64,000 nucleotides of DNA from Paenibacillus silviterrae (GTDB lineage: Bacteria; Bacillota; Bacilli; Paenibacillales; NBRC-103111). Below the pieces are notes generated by a model. That model was not told the origin of the DNA, made no database searches, and saw only the letters and a program-made list of their open reading frames with translations. The stretch is taken from the NCBI RefSeq assembly GCF_030167925.1, contig NZ_JASKUT010000001.1, positions 4,796,501-4,860,500 on the forward strand, in the 5' to 3' direction. Of the stretch, positions 15,796 through 24,411 are shown one piece after another; position 1 is the first letter of the stretch; the number at the start of each line of letters is the position of its first letter. The position numbers and the translations under genes are program-made.

Positions 15796-17337
15796 ATGAC
15801 TTTGAAACAAAACAAAGCAGGGTGGATTGTTGCGGGGCTTCTGCTGTCCATCCTTATGTCCTCGATGGACAACACGATTGTGGCCACAGCCATGGGCAGC
15901 ATTGTCGGACAGCTGGGAGGACTCGACAAGTTCGTCTGGGTCACCTCGGCTTACATGATAGCCGAGATGGCGGGCATGCCGATCTTCGGCAAGCTTTCGG
16001 ATATGTACGGTCGCAAGCGGTTCTTTCTCTTCGGCATGGTAGTCTTCATGCTAGGCTCTATTCTGTGCGGTACGGCGTCCTCGATTGTGGAATTAAGCCT
16101 GTACCGTGCCATCCAAGGAATCGGAGGCGGGGCATTAATTCCCATTTGCTTTACGATTATGTTCGACGCCGTTTCTCCGGAAAACAGAGGGAAGCTGATG
16201 GGCTTGTTCGGGGCAGTCTTCGGCATGTCCAGTATTTTCGGACCGCTGCTTGGAGCTTATTTGACGGATTACGTGGCGTGGCAGTGGATATTTTATATCA
16301 ATTTGCCGCTGGGGCTTATTGCGCTAGGCTTGATTATCGGCTTCTATAAGGAATCTAAGGAATATGCGAAGCAGCGGGTCGATTGGCTTGGGGCCGTTAC
16401 GCTGCTCGGAGCCGTAACCTGCCTAATGTTCGTACTGGAGCTTGGCGGCAAGATGTACGCATGGAGCTCTCCTGCCATCATTGGCCTAGTCCTAAGCTTT
16501 ATCGTGCTCGCGGGTATTTTCGTGATGGCGGAGCTGCGCGCGGCGGAGCCGATCATCCGTTTTAGCATGTTTAGAGTCCGCTTATATGCGACAAGCAATC
16601 TGGTAGCGATGTTCAGCGGAGCCGCGTTCATCGTCGCCTCGGTTTACATCCCGATCTATATCCAAGGAGTGCTCGGCGGGACGGCCACAAGCTCGGGGCT
16701 CGTGCTGCTGCCGATGATGCTGGGCACGGTCGTTACGGCCACAGGGGGAGGATTGCTCATGAACCGAATGTCGTACCGGTCCATTCTCATTTCGACGCTG
16801 ATCCTCCTCCTGGCGGGACTTTCTCTGCTCACTACAATTACAGTGGAAACCTCACGACTTGTCATCACGCTGTATATGATTTTGGTGGGACTCGGCGTAG
16901 GAGCTTCCTTCTCCATTCTGTCGAATGCGGCGATTCATTCGCTCCCCGCAAGTGAAAGAGGCACGGCTAACGCAACGCTCAACTTCCTGCGGTCGCTCGG
17001 GATGACGATCGGCATTACGATTTACGGACTTGTGCAGAGCCGCTCTATGGCACGAACCATAAGCGAAACCTTCGCGGCAAAAGGAACGCCGATCCCGGCA
17101 GGCATCGACTTTCAAGATCCGTATGTGCTGATGGGCGCCTCGACCCGTGCATTAGTGCCCGAAAAAGCGCTGGAGATCATCACATCGGGGCTATCCTCAT
17201 CCATCGCCGGCATATTCGCGTGGGGTCTCGTCCCCGCTCTTCTCGCAGTGTTGGCGGCGGGCTGGATGGGCAAGGAGAAGCATGATCCCCAAGCGGAGCT
17301 CGAAGCTCATGCCGCTCACGCTGCGGCAACCCATTAA
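15796..17337 (+). CDS. MFS drug:proton antiporter, DHA2/EmrB-QacA type (14 helices)
   Basis: This 513-residue protein has about 14 hydrophobic segments, the DHA2 layout. Motif A appears as GKLSDMYGRKRFF, motif C-like sequence as GIGGGALIPICF and FGMSSIFGPLLGAYL, and the first helix carries the acidic motif ILMSSMDNTIVATAM common to EmrB/QacA exporters. These pumps export lipophilic drugs or dyes with proton exchange; the actual substrate is unknown. The start ATG 15796 lies just beyond the 112-bp repeat array. The stop overlaps by 4 bp with the stop of the convergent WYL regulator gene. No TetR or MarR neighbour is divergent from it. Confidence 0.9.
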   Translation: MTLKQNKAGWIVAGLLLSILMSSMDNTIVATAMGSIVGQLGGLDKFVWVTSAYMIAEMAGMPIFGKLSDMYGRKRFFLFGMVVFMLGSILCGTASSIVELSLYRAIQGIGGGALIPICFTIMFDAVSPENRGKLMGLFGAVFGMSSIFGPLLGAYLTDYVAWQWIFYINLPLGLIALGLIIGFYKESKEYAKQRVDWLGAVTLLGAVTCLMFVLELGGKMYAWSSPAIIGLVLSFIVLAGIFVMAELRAAEPIIRFSMFRVRLYATSNLVAMFSGAAFIVASVYIPIYIQGVLGGTATSSGLVLLPMMLGTVVTATGGGLLMNRMSYRSILISTLILLLAGLSLLTTITVETSRLVITLYMILVGLGVGASFSILSNAAIHSLPASERGTANATLNFLRSLGMTIGITIYGLVQSRSMARTISETFAAKGTPIPAGIDFQDPYVLMGASTRALVPEKALEIITSGLSSSIAGIFAWGLVPALLAVLAAGWMGKEKHDPQAELEAHAAHAAATH

Positions 17338-18248
17338 CGGTACCGAAGGAGCATGCTCTCGAGCTTGCTCCTGATTTGCTCTCTAAATTCGATAGGCTCC
17401 ACGATCTCCACATCGTCGCCGAAGCTCAGAATAAGCGGGAGCAGCCAGTTCATTTCCGCAGGAGCGCTGAGCCGGAGCTTAATCAGCAGAGAACCGTCCT
17501 CCTGGAAGCATCGTTCCGCTTCATGGAAGAAGTCGAGCGACCTTGCAAGAGCCTGCGGGGAAAAATGCAGCACTAGCGTGACCGGATTCGCACTTTCGAA
17601 GCGGCGATAGCCGGTCTGCCTTTCCGCGGGAACAGGATGCACTTTATGATATTGCTCCGGGAGCATGGCAAGCTCCGACATCCGGGTGAGCTTGAACTCC
17701 CGATAATCGCTGCGCCCCCGGCAAAACGCGTGCAAATACCAGACTTGATTCTTATACATCAGACAGACCGGCTCGACGATGCGTGTCAGCCGTTCGTTTT
17801 TGGCGCTGACATATTCGAACCGTACGACCTTCCGCGCTTTGATGGCGGCTCGAAGCAGCCGTAGAGATTCGTTCGGGCCGCGGCGGCTTCCGATATCCAG
17901 CGTTAAGCTGGGGGAGGAGCCCTCCTTTTGAATTGTGCGCAGCTTCCGGACCGTCTCGGAGGCCTGTTCATCGGAGAAAACGGTGGACAAGCCGTTCAGC
18001 AGCGTGATTAACGACTCGACATCGTGGGAGCCGAGCAGGCTGCGATCCATTTTGTACGACTCCATAATCCCGTACCCGCCATGCACGCCCTGGTAAGAGA
18101 CGACAGGAATTCCCGCTGCGCTGATCGCGTCGATATCCCGATAGATCGTCCGCTGCGAGACTTGATACTTATCGGCTAAGGCTGAAGCGGAGATGACTTC
18201 GTTATTGAGAAGCATATAAATCATTGATATTAATCGTTCCAATTTCAT
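17334..18248 (-). CDS. HTH/WYL-domain transcriptional regulator (YafY type)
   Basis: The N-terminal HTH_11 domain begins MKLERLISMIYMLLNNEVIS with SQRTIYRDIDAISAAGIPV as the recognition part. A WYL domain follows, with the line VCLMYKNQVWYLHAFCRGRSDY and the family C-terminal extension ending at QIRSKLESML. An ATG at 18248 gives the canonical N-terminus. The frame is open to ATG 18290, but that adds an atypical leader. WYL regulators sense ligands, often nucleic acid or nucleotide-like, and usually act on neighbouring genes. Here the gene is convergent with the MFS pump, overlapping it by 4 bp, so a functional tie is uncertain. Confidence 0.9.
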   Translation of the reverse strand: MKLERLISMIYMLLNNEVISASALADKYQVSQRTIYRDIDAISAAGIPVVSYQGVHGGYGIMESYKMDRSLLGSHDVESLITLLNGLSTVFSDEQASETVRKLRTIQKEGSSPSLTLDIGSRRGPNESLRLLRAAIKARKVVRFEYVSAKNERLTRIVEPVCLMYKNQVWYLHAFCRGRSDYREFKLTRMSELAMLPEQYHKVHPVPAERQTGYRRFESANPVTLVLHFSPQALARSLDFFHEAERCFQEDGSLLIKLRLSAPAEMNWLLPLILSFGDDVEIVEPIEFREQIRSKLESMLLRYR

Positions 18249-18318
18249 GTAACGCGCAGCACCCCAGAACCAAGACTTTCCTACCATCATACCGGATTTG
18301 GAGCCATGATACTAGATG

Positions 18319-18360
18319 AAAAAAAAGAACCCGGCCGCCCTTATCAGAGCGGAGGGTTCT
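18319..18360 (-). terminator. Terminator of the two-component operon, overlapping the kinase 3' end
   Basis: On the minus strand AGAACCC (18360-18354) pairs with GGGTTCT (18332-18326) and runs into eight T. The stem begins within the last codons of the kinase gene. Confidence 0.8.
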
Positions 18361-19828
18361 GAGCCGCGTGAGCCGCGGCAAGACCGGTTTTGGGAAGCAA
18401 CAGACGAAACGCGGTACCCGTTCCCGGGATGCTTTCGACTTGTATCTCCCCCCCGTGAAGCTCGGCAATGGACTTCGTAATCGCGAGCCCCAAGCCGGCT
18501 CCGCCGGACCGGCGGGCACGGGAAGTGTCGATCCGGTAGAACCGGTCGAACAGATGCGGCAAATGATCCTCCGCAATACCCGGCCCATTATCCTGCACGG
18601 ACAGCTCCACTAGATTCTCGTGATCCTTCACGGAAATTACGATAGAGCCCGACTCCGGGCTGGTATGCTGCACTGCGTTATGGAACAGGTTGAGCAGCAC
18701 CTGCTTGATCCGATCCTTATCGAAGCGGGCCTTTACCCCTGACTCCAGCTGCAGAACGATCTTCCGCTCTCCCCCCAGGAGATGCAGCTGTGCCTCCATC
18801 TCGCGCACAACCGTGTCGAGAGTGCCGTCCGTCATCTCAAATTGCGGCGTCTGGTCCAGCTTCGCCAGCTGAAGCAGGTCCTGCACGAGCTTGTTGATGC
18901 GCTCCGACTCGCCATACATGCTCTTCAGCGCCCGGTTCAGCTGCTCCGGATGGTTCACGGCACCGCGCAGCAGCACCTCAAGGAAGCCGTGAATCGACGT
19001 CAGCGGCGTCCTCAGCTCGTGGGAGGCATCGGCGACGAAGCGGCGCATATGCTCCTTGGCCTCCTTCTCCGCCTCGAACGAATGCTCCAGCCTCTCGAGC
19101 ATGCCGTTGAAGGCTTTGGACAACCGATCGATTTCAACCTGACCCTGATCGACCGGAAGACGATCCTTCAAATGGCTGGCTCCCATGCGTTCCACGGTAT
19201 CGATAAATCGGGATAGCGGAACAAGCACGCGGCGCAGTACCGGAAGGAACGTAAGCAAGCCTATGATCAGCGCGAGCGCAGATAAGGCAATGAAGGTCAG
19301 CAGCTGGCGTAGCAGCACGTTCTTGATAGGACCTGTTGCGGTACTGACCTGGATGAGCCCTTGCACACCGCGTCCCCGCGATTCGACGGGGTGGAGGACG
19401 ATCATGACCTCCGTGCCCTGCTCGTCCTTGCCGATCCGGTAGCCGCCTTGCTTGCGATGCTCGTTCATCTGCAGCTCCTTCAGGTATTCCTCTTTCGCCA
19501 GCACCGGCGCCGGCCGGTTCTCCACGTCCCCCTGAAGCACAGTCATTTCCCCATCCAGGTTAATAAAAGCGATGGTGGAATCGGAAAGCACCGGAGGTCC
19601 ACCGGGTCCTTCTCTTCGAGGCATGGTCCCATTTCGCGCCCACGCCTCCCAGGGAATCGTGCGGGTTTGGCTTTGAATCGTTTCCGCGCGGTTGCGATAC
19701 AGAAAATTCTGCATCACTACGTATTGAAAAACGCCGATCAGCAAGAGAATGACAGCCAGAATCAGCAGCGACCTGGACAGGATCTGATACCTGAGCGAAC
19801 CGGGGGCAAACCATCCCCCGCGGCTCAT
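18344..19828 (-). CDS. Membrane sensor histidine kinase (HAMP, HisKA, HATPase)
   Basis: This 494-residue kinase has membrane helices at about residues 16-40 and 172-197 enclosing an extracytoplasmic sensor region of about 130 residues. A HAMP linker (about 198-250) follows, then HisKA with phosphoacceptor His270 in ADASHELRTPLTS. The ATP-binding domain shows the N-box HNAVQHTS, G1 DNGPGI and G2 GGAGLGLAI. It overlaps the upstream response regulator by 4 bp, so the two are a translationally coupled pair. The proposed target sites are three TTCAGC arrays at nearby promoters, including those of the divergent MacAB-like operon and a secreted protein. The signal is unknown; an export substrate or cell-envelope stress is a reasonable guess. 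Confidence 0.93.
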   Translation of the reverse strand: MSRGGWFAPGSLRYQILSRSLLILAVILLLIGVFQYVVMQNFLYRNRAETIQSQTRTIPWEAWARNGTMPRREGPGGPPVLSDSTIAFINLDGEMTVLQGDVENRPAPVLAKEEYLKELQMNEHRKQGGYRIGKDEQGTEVMIVLHPVESRGRGVQGLIQVSTATGPIKNVLLRQLLTFIALSALALIIGLLTFLPVLRRVLVPLSRFIDTVERMGASHLKDRLPVDQGQVEIDRLSKAFNGMLERLEHSFEAEKEAKEHMRRFVADASHELRTPLTSIHGFLEVLLRGAVNHPEQLNRALKSMYGESERINKLVQDLLQLAKLDQTPQFEMTDGTLDTVVREMEAQLHLLGGERKIVLQLESGVKARFDKDRIKQVLLNLFHNAVQHTSPESGSIVISVKDHENLVELSVQDNGPGIAEDHLPHLFDRFYRIDTSRARRSGGAGLGLAITKSIAELHGGEIQVESIPGTGTAFRLLLPKTGLAAAHAAQNPPL

Positions 19829-20508
19829 GGCAGGTCCACCCGGTATCCGGCTCCGCGCAGCGTGCGAATGAGCTTATGCTCCTTGTCCTGCAGCTTCTCC
19901 CTCAAGGAGCGGATGTACACCTCGACGATATTTTCCTCGCCCCCGAAATCGTAGCCCCATACCTTGTCCAAAATCATGCTTTTGCTCATCACGATGCCAT
20001 GGTTAATGACAAGAAACTTCAGCAGCTCGTACTCCGTCGGGGAGAGCTCCAGCACGCGGTTATCCAAGCAGATTTCCTTGCGGCGGTCATCGATGCGGAA
20101 GGGACCGTAGGATACCTCTCCCAGCAGATTCGGAAATTGGTTTCGGATCCGCGCATGAATGCGGGCAAGCAGCTCCTCGAAGCTGAACGGCTTCATCATG
20201 TAATCGTCTGCGCCAAGCGTAAGCCCTTTGACCCGGTCCTCGACCTCGTCCTTGGCCGTGAGCATGATCACGGCAATGTTCTCCGTTTTTTTCAGCATGC
20301 GGCATACCTCGAAGCCGTCCATGCCCGGCATCATGACGTCGAGAATGGCGATGTGCGGCTGGAATTGCTGGGCCGTGGTAATGGCGGTAAAGCCGTCAGG
20401 GGCGGTCGCCACTTCGAAGCCTTCATTCAGCAGGCCGAGCTCGAGAAATTGCAGTATGTTGGGCTCGTCGTCGACGAGCAGGATTTTGACGCCTTTCAAT
20501 TTATTCAT
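19825..20508 (-). CDS. OmpR-family response regulator
   Basis: The receiver domain begins KILLVDDEPNILQF. The phosphorylation site is Asp57 in AILDVMMPGMDG, with the conserved lysine in DDYMMKPFSFEELLAR. The C-terminal winged helix shows WGYDFGGEENIVEVYIRSLR and ends RTLRGAGYRVDLP. ATG 20508 gives a standard N-terminus; the frame is open to ATG 20538. OmpR-type proteins bind direct repeats at about 11-bp spacing as tandem dimers. Such repeats (TTCAGC) lie upstream of this gene itself, in the divergent direction toward the MacA-like gene, and upstream of the 13794 gene. Confidence 0.95.
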   Translation of the reverse strand: MNKLKGVKILLVDDEPNILQFLELGLLNEGFEVATAPDGFTAITTAQQFQPHIAILDVMMPGMDGFEVCRMLKKTENIAVIMLTAKDEVEDRVKGLTLGADDYMMKPFSFEELLARIHARIRNQFPNLLGEVSYGPFRIDDRRKEICLDNRVLELSPTEYELLKFLVINHGIVMSKSMILDKVWGYDFGGEENIVEVYIRSLREKLQDKEHKLIRTLRGAGYRVDLP

Positions 20509-20554
20509 AAGGACCAGCCCCTCTCTTTTTTTGTCCATTGTACACTATTTCCTC

Positions 20555-20608
20555 ATTATCCGCCGTCATGCTGAACCCATTCTGAGCGAAAGCTGAAAGG
20601 AAGCTGAA
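20555..20608 (-). promoter_or_regulatory. Phased TTCAGC array and -10 for the response regulator gene
   Basis: Read on the minus strand, TTCAGC (20608), TTCAGC (20597), CTCAGA (20586) and TTCAGC (20575) are 11 bp apart. The -10 box GATAAT begins at 20560, 15 bp after the start of the fourth box. The order of variants is identical to the array at 13693. This implies positive autoregulation. Confidence 0.72.
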
Positions 20609-20639
20609 AATAGCGGAAAACCGATGAAATTTAAGAACA

Positions 20640-20693
20640 TTCAGCAAATTTTCAGCTTCCCTTCAATTTTGCCTCAGTATTGTCCTTCATAAT
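20640..20693 (+). promoter_or_regulatory. Phased TTCAGC array and -10 for the MacAB-like operon
   Basis: TTCAGC (20640), TTCAGC (20651), TTCAAT (20662) and CTCAGT (20673) are 11 bp apart. The -10 box CATAAT begins at 20688, again 15 bp after the start of the fourth box. With the minus-strand array it forms a perfect 13-bp inverted repeat (20599-20611 with 20648-20660). Confidence 0.72.
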
Positions 20694-20762
20694 GGGTCTA
20701 GGCAGGGTACAGAAGCAGAGCGATACATAGAGATCACGGAAGCTGAAGGAGGTACGGGCAAG

Positions 20763-22460
20763 TTGAATAAGAAAAAAGCAGCGATACTCGCCGCCGTGGC
20801 TGTGGTTCTGTGCGGGGGAGGCACTTACGCGTATATCCAGTATGGGGGAGCGCCGAAGCAGCAGCAGTCCGCAGTGCAAGAATCGACAACGCCGGTGCGC
20901 AAGGGAAACCTGAGGTCGGTCATTTCCGGGACGGCGCAGCTTGAAGCGCAGGATCTGCAAATGATCGTTCCTCCCAAAGAAGGAATGATCAAGGTCATCA
21001 ATCTTTCACGCAACCAGACGGTGAAAAAAGGGGACCTGCTCCTCGAGCTTACGGATAGCTCGCTGGAGGAGCGTCTGGAGACGGCGAAGCTGACGCTTAG
21101 CCAGCAGCAAGCGGACTTGAACGATCTGAAGACGCAAGCGGCTTCGCTTAGAATGGCGGCGCCGGCCGGCGGCAAGCTGATTTTGTCCGCGAATATCAGT
21201 GAGGGTGCTTCTGTCAATAAGACGACCAAGGTAGCGACGATTGCAGATGCCAAGCACTTAACGGTGACGCTGCCGTTCCTGCAGGAGCAAGCCTCGCAGC
21301 TTCGCGCCGGGGATCTGGTGGAGCTGACGGTAGACGGCTTCCTGCTGACCAAGACGGGGACGGTCGAATCCGTCGCCAATTCGGTCAAGGGGGACGCCAA
21401 GGGCAATCGGCTTCTTGACGTGAAGATCACGGTAGTGAACGACGGCTCTTTGGATGCAGGGTTAAATGTGAAAGGCGAGGCGAATGTCGGCGGCGTAAAG
21501 ATTGAATCCGCTGCGCAGGCGGCGCTTCAGTATCAGACGACCACTTCGGTAATGGCCGGCGTATCCGGAACGATCAGCCGTTTGGAGATCAAGGAGAACC
21601 GGGATGTGCGTGCAGGAGAGCTGATCGGTGTCATCCAGAGCGATACGCTGGACAAAGACATCACGAACAAGCAGCTTCAGGTGGATCAGTCGCTGAACAA
21701 TATCAAGAGCCTGGAGGATCAGCTGGAGAAGCTGAAGGTTCTGGCGCCGTTCGATGGCGTGTTCTCGACGGATTTTGCCGATCAGAAGAAAAACGTACTT
21801 ACCTCTTATCCGGTCGGAACGACCATAGGGAGCAACGTGCAGCTAGGGGCTGTGGCCAATTTGGACACGCTGCAGCTGCCGATTAAGGTCGACGAGCTGG
21901 ACCTGCCGAAGATCAAGGTGGGCCAGAAGGCGGAGGTCCGGGTGGACGCGGTCAGCGGCAAAACCTTCCCGGCGGAAGTCACGCAGGTATCTACGGTAGG
22001 GACTGTGACCAACGGCGTCTCGTTCTACACCGTGGTGCTTAGCTTGAAGAACGCCTTCGAGCTGAAATATGGCATGACTGCAACGGCGGACATCATTATA
22101 GAGGATAAGCGGGATGTGCTGCTGCTGCCGGTGGAAGCAGTGACCCAGCGTCAGGGCAAACGGTTCGTTTCGCTCAAAAAAGCGGACGGTACGGTGGACG
22201 CGAACCACGAGGTGAAAATCGGTTCCAACAACAGCACGATGGTGGAGATCACCGAAGGGCTGAAGGAAGGCGACGTCGTAGTAAGCCGCTCGAACACCCG
22301 GAACCGGACGAACCTCTCGCAGCAGGAGATCGAAGCGATGCGCCAGCAGTTCCAGCAGGGTGCGCGGAACCAAGGCGGCGGCGGAGCCCCGGCCGGAGGT
22401 GCTCCGGGAGGCTTCCCTGCCGGCGGTGGCGGCGGGGGCAATGCGGGGGGCAACCGCTAA
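20763..22460 (+). CDS. Membrane fusion/adaptor protein of a MacAB-like exporter
   Basis: This 565-residue HlyD/MacA-type adaptor has an N-terminal membrane anchor (AAILAAVAVVLCGGGTYAYI). A lipoyl-like half domain follows (GTAQLEAQDLQMIVPPKEG), with a coiled-coil stretch at about 100-130, beta-barrel segments, and a second lipoyl-like part with coiled coil at about 260-330. It is longer than YknX/MacA because the first hairpin region is duplicated. The C-terminus is glycine-rich and disordered. Start is TTG 20763 behind AAGGAGG. In Gram-positives these adaptors work with the ATPase and FtsX-type permease encoded next, exporting peptides, lipids or antibiotics. It is the first gene of a four-gene operon under the phased array. 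Confidence 0.9.
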   Translation: MNKKKAAILAAVAVVLCGGGTYAYIQYGGAPKQQQSAVQESTTPVRKGNLRSVISGTAQLEAQDLQMIVPPKEGMIKVINLSRNQTVKKGDLLLELTDSSLEERLETAKLTLSQQQADLNDLKTQAASLRMAAPAGGKLILSANISEGASVNKTTKVATIADAKHLTVTLPFLQEQASQLRAGDLVELTVDGFLLTKTGTVESVANSVKGDAKGNRLLDVKITVVNDGSLDAGLNVKGEANVGGVKIESAAQAALQYQTTTSVMAGVSGTISRLEIKENRDVRAGELIGVIQSDTLDKDITNKQLQVDQSLNNIKSLEDQLEKLKVLAPFDGVFSTDFADQKKNVLTSYPVGTTIGSNVQLGAVANLDTLQLPIKVDELDLPKIKVGQKAEVRVDAVSGKTFPAEVTQVSTVGTVTNGVSFYTVVLSLKNAFELKYGMTATADIIIEDKRDVLLLPVEAVTQRQGKRFVSLKKADGTVDANHEVKIGSNNSTMVEITEGLKEGDVVVSRSNTRNRTNLSQQEIEAMRQQFQQGARNQGGGGAPAGGAPGGFPAGGGGGGNAGGNR

Positions 22461-22491
22461 TGACGGCCGTGAAGAGGGAAGGTGACGGGCG

Positions 22492-23214
22492 ATGAACATG
22501 ATAGAGCTTCAACAGATCCGCAAGACCTACAAGCGCGGAGGCGAGGAGCTTCCGATCCTGAAGGATGTTTCTTTGACGGTCGAGCAGGGGGAATTCGTGG
22601 CGATCGTCGGTCCCAGCGGCTCGGGCAAATCGACGCTGATGAATACGATCGGCCTGCTCGACGTGCCGACCTCGGGCTCCTACCGTCTAGACGGGGTAGC
22701 TACCGAGAAGCTGAAGGACAATCAGCTCGCCGAGCTGCGCAATCAGAAGATCGGCTTCATCTTCCAGCAGTTCAATCTGCTGCCGAGATTGACGGCGCTG
22801 GAGAACGTCGAGCTGCCGATGATCTACTCCGGCCTCTCGAAGAAGGTACGCCGGGAGAAGGCGATGCATATGCTCGGGATGCTCGGGATGGATGCAAGAG
22901 CGAACCACCGCCCGAACGAGCTGTCAGGAGGGCAGCAGCAGCGGGTGGCGATAGCCCGCGCGCTCGCCGTAGGGCCGTCCCTGCTGCTTGCTGACGAGCC
23001 GACCGGCGCCTTGGACTCCAAGACCGGGCAAGAGGTGCTGGAGCTTATCCTGAAGCTGCACGAGGAGGGCAATACGATCGTCCTGATCACGCACGATCTG
23101 CACATCGCCGAGCATGCCAAGCGGGTCATTACGATCCGCGACGGGCTGATCGTCGGGGATCGCAGCAGCGGGGAAGCGCCTGCCTTGAAGGCGGAAGCGG
23201 AGGTGGGCGCATGA
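22492..23214 (+). CDS. MacB/LolD-type ABC transporter ATPase
   Basis: This 240-residue ATPase has Walker A GPSGSGKST near residue 40, a Q-loop in GFIFQQFNLLPRLTALENV, signature LSGGQQQRVAIARAL, and Walker B LLADEPTGALDSKTG. The latter is the hallmark of the MacB/LolD/FtsE group that drives mechanotransmission permeases rather than classical import. The start ATG 22492 lies 31 bp after the adaptor gene. The stop overlaps the permease ATG by 4 bp. Confidence 0.93.
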   Translation: MNMIELQQIRKTYKRGGEELPILKDVSLTVEQGEFVAIVGPSGSGKSTLMNTIGLLDVPTSGSYRLDGVATEKLKDNQLAELRNQKIGFIFQQFNLLPRLTALENVELPMIYSGLSKKVRREKAMHMLGMLGMDARANHRPNELSGGQQQRVAIARALAVGPSLLLADEPTGALDSKTGQEVLELILKLHEEGNTIVLITHDLHIAEHAKRVITIRDGLIVGDRSSGEAPALKAEAEVGA

Positions 23215-24389
23215 ATATCAAAGAGCTCGTTCTCATGGCGATGAAGACCGTCGGCGGCAACTGGATGCGCACTTTGCTGACGATGCTCGGGGTCATCATC
23301 GGGGTCGGCTCCGTGGTGACGCTGGTCTCGATCGGCCGGGGAACGACGGCGCAAATCGAGAAGCAGTACGAAAGCATGGGCTCGAACCTGCTGGTCGTGA
23401 CGGTCAACGGGAACGGCCGGGCGACACAGCTGAATTACGACGAGCTGATGAAGTTCGAGGCATTTCCGGAGTTCAGCGCGATTGCGCCGACGGTATCCGG
23501 CAACAACATCAATGTGAAATATGACCGCACGCAGGAGACCTTCTCCCTGCTCGGCACCAACGACCGCTACCTTTCGATTGTGAAAGGGGATGTCGCTACA
23601 GGACGGTTCGTTACCGAATCCGATTTGGATTTTCGGACGAATGTAGCCGTGCTCGGCAGCAATGTAGCCAAGACGCTGTTCGGTAGCGCCGATCCGCTGG
23701 GCAAGCAGATCAATATTAACGGGCTCCAGTTTACCGTCGTCGGTACGCTGAAGCCCAAAGGCTCGAACATCGGAGGAACGTCGGTAGACGACAATGTCAT
23801 CGTGCCGCTGCCTACGGCCATGCGGCAGCTGAATTTGGGGACGATCCGCACGACCTATATCGAGGCTGCTTCCAAGGATGATATTTACAATGCCCAGACG
23901 ACCATGACGCAATATTTAACTTATACGTTCAAAAGCTCGAACAACTTCCGCCTGCTGAACCAGGACCAGCTTCTGTCGGCCAGGACGGAGGCGACCAGCA
24001 CCCTGACGGGGCAGCTCGTCAGCGTGGCCTGCATCTCGCTGCTGGTCGGCGGGATCGGGATCATGAACATCATGCTGGTGACGGTCAGCGAGCGGACCCG
24101 GGAGATCGGCATCCGCAAATCCATCGGAGCGAAGCGCCGCGACATTCTGATGCAGTTTCTGGTCGAAGCAGTCGTTATCAGCGGTCTCGGCGGCATCCTC
24201 GGACTTGGCCTCGGCATCGGGCTGTCGCTCCTCTGGCCGTATGTCAACCCGAAGCAGCTGACGGTCATCTCGATGGATATCAGCCTGTACGCTTTTGCCT
24301 TCTCCGTGGCCGTAGGGGTCATCTTCGGACTGTATCCCGCGAACAAGGCATCCAAGCTGCGCCCGATCGACGCACTTCGCACCGACTAA
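23211..24389 (+). CDS. MacB-type FtsX-fold ABC permease
   Basis: This 392-residue permease has one N-terminal helix (MRTLLTMLGVIIGVGSVVTL), a large extracytoplasmic domain of about 220 residues, and three C-terminal helices. Between the C-terminal helices lies TREIGIRKSIGAKRRDIL, the coupling segment typical of MacB proteins. It ends with the cytoplasmic PANKASKLRPIDALRTD motif, common in this family. Together with the adaptor and ATPase it forms an export or envelope-stress complex. The downstream gene at 24412 encodes a large exported protein, possibly a component or a co-regulated partner. Confidence 0.93.
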   Translation: MNIKELVLMAMKTVGGNWMRTLLTMLGVIIGVGSVVTLVSIGRGTTAQIEKQYESMGSNLLVVTVNGNGRATQLNYDELMKFEAFPEFSAIAPTVSGNNINVKYDRTQETFSLLGTNDRYLSIVKGDVATGRFVTESDLDFRTNVAVLGSNVAKTLFGSADPLGKQININGLQFTVVGTLKPKGSNIGGTSVDDNVIVPLPTAMRQLNLGTIRTTYIEAASKDDIYNAQTTMTQYLTYTFKSSNNFRLLNQDQLLSARTEATSTLTGQLVSVACISLLVGGIGIMNIMLVTVSERTREIGIRKSIGAKRRDILMQFLVEAVVISGLGGILGLGLGIGLSLLWPYVNPKQLTVISMDISLYAFAFSVAVGVIFGLYPANKASKLRPIDALRTD

Positions 24390-24411
24390 CAAGATGAAGG
24401 AGGACAATGGA

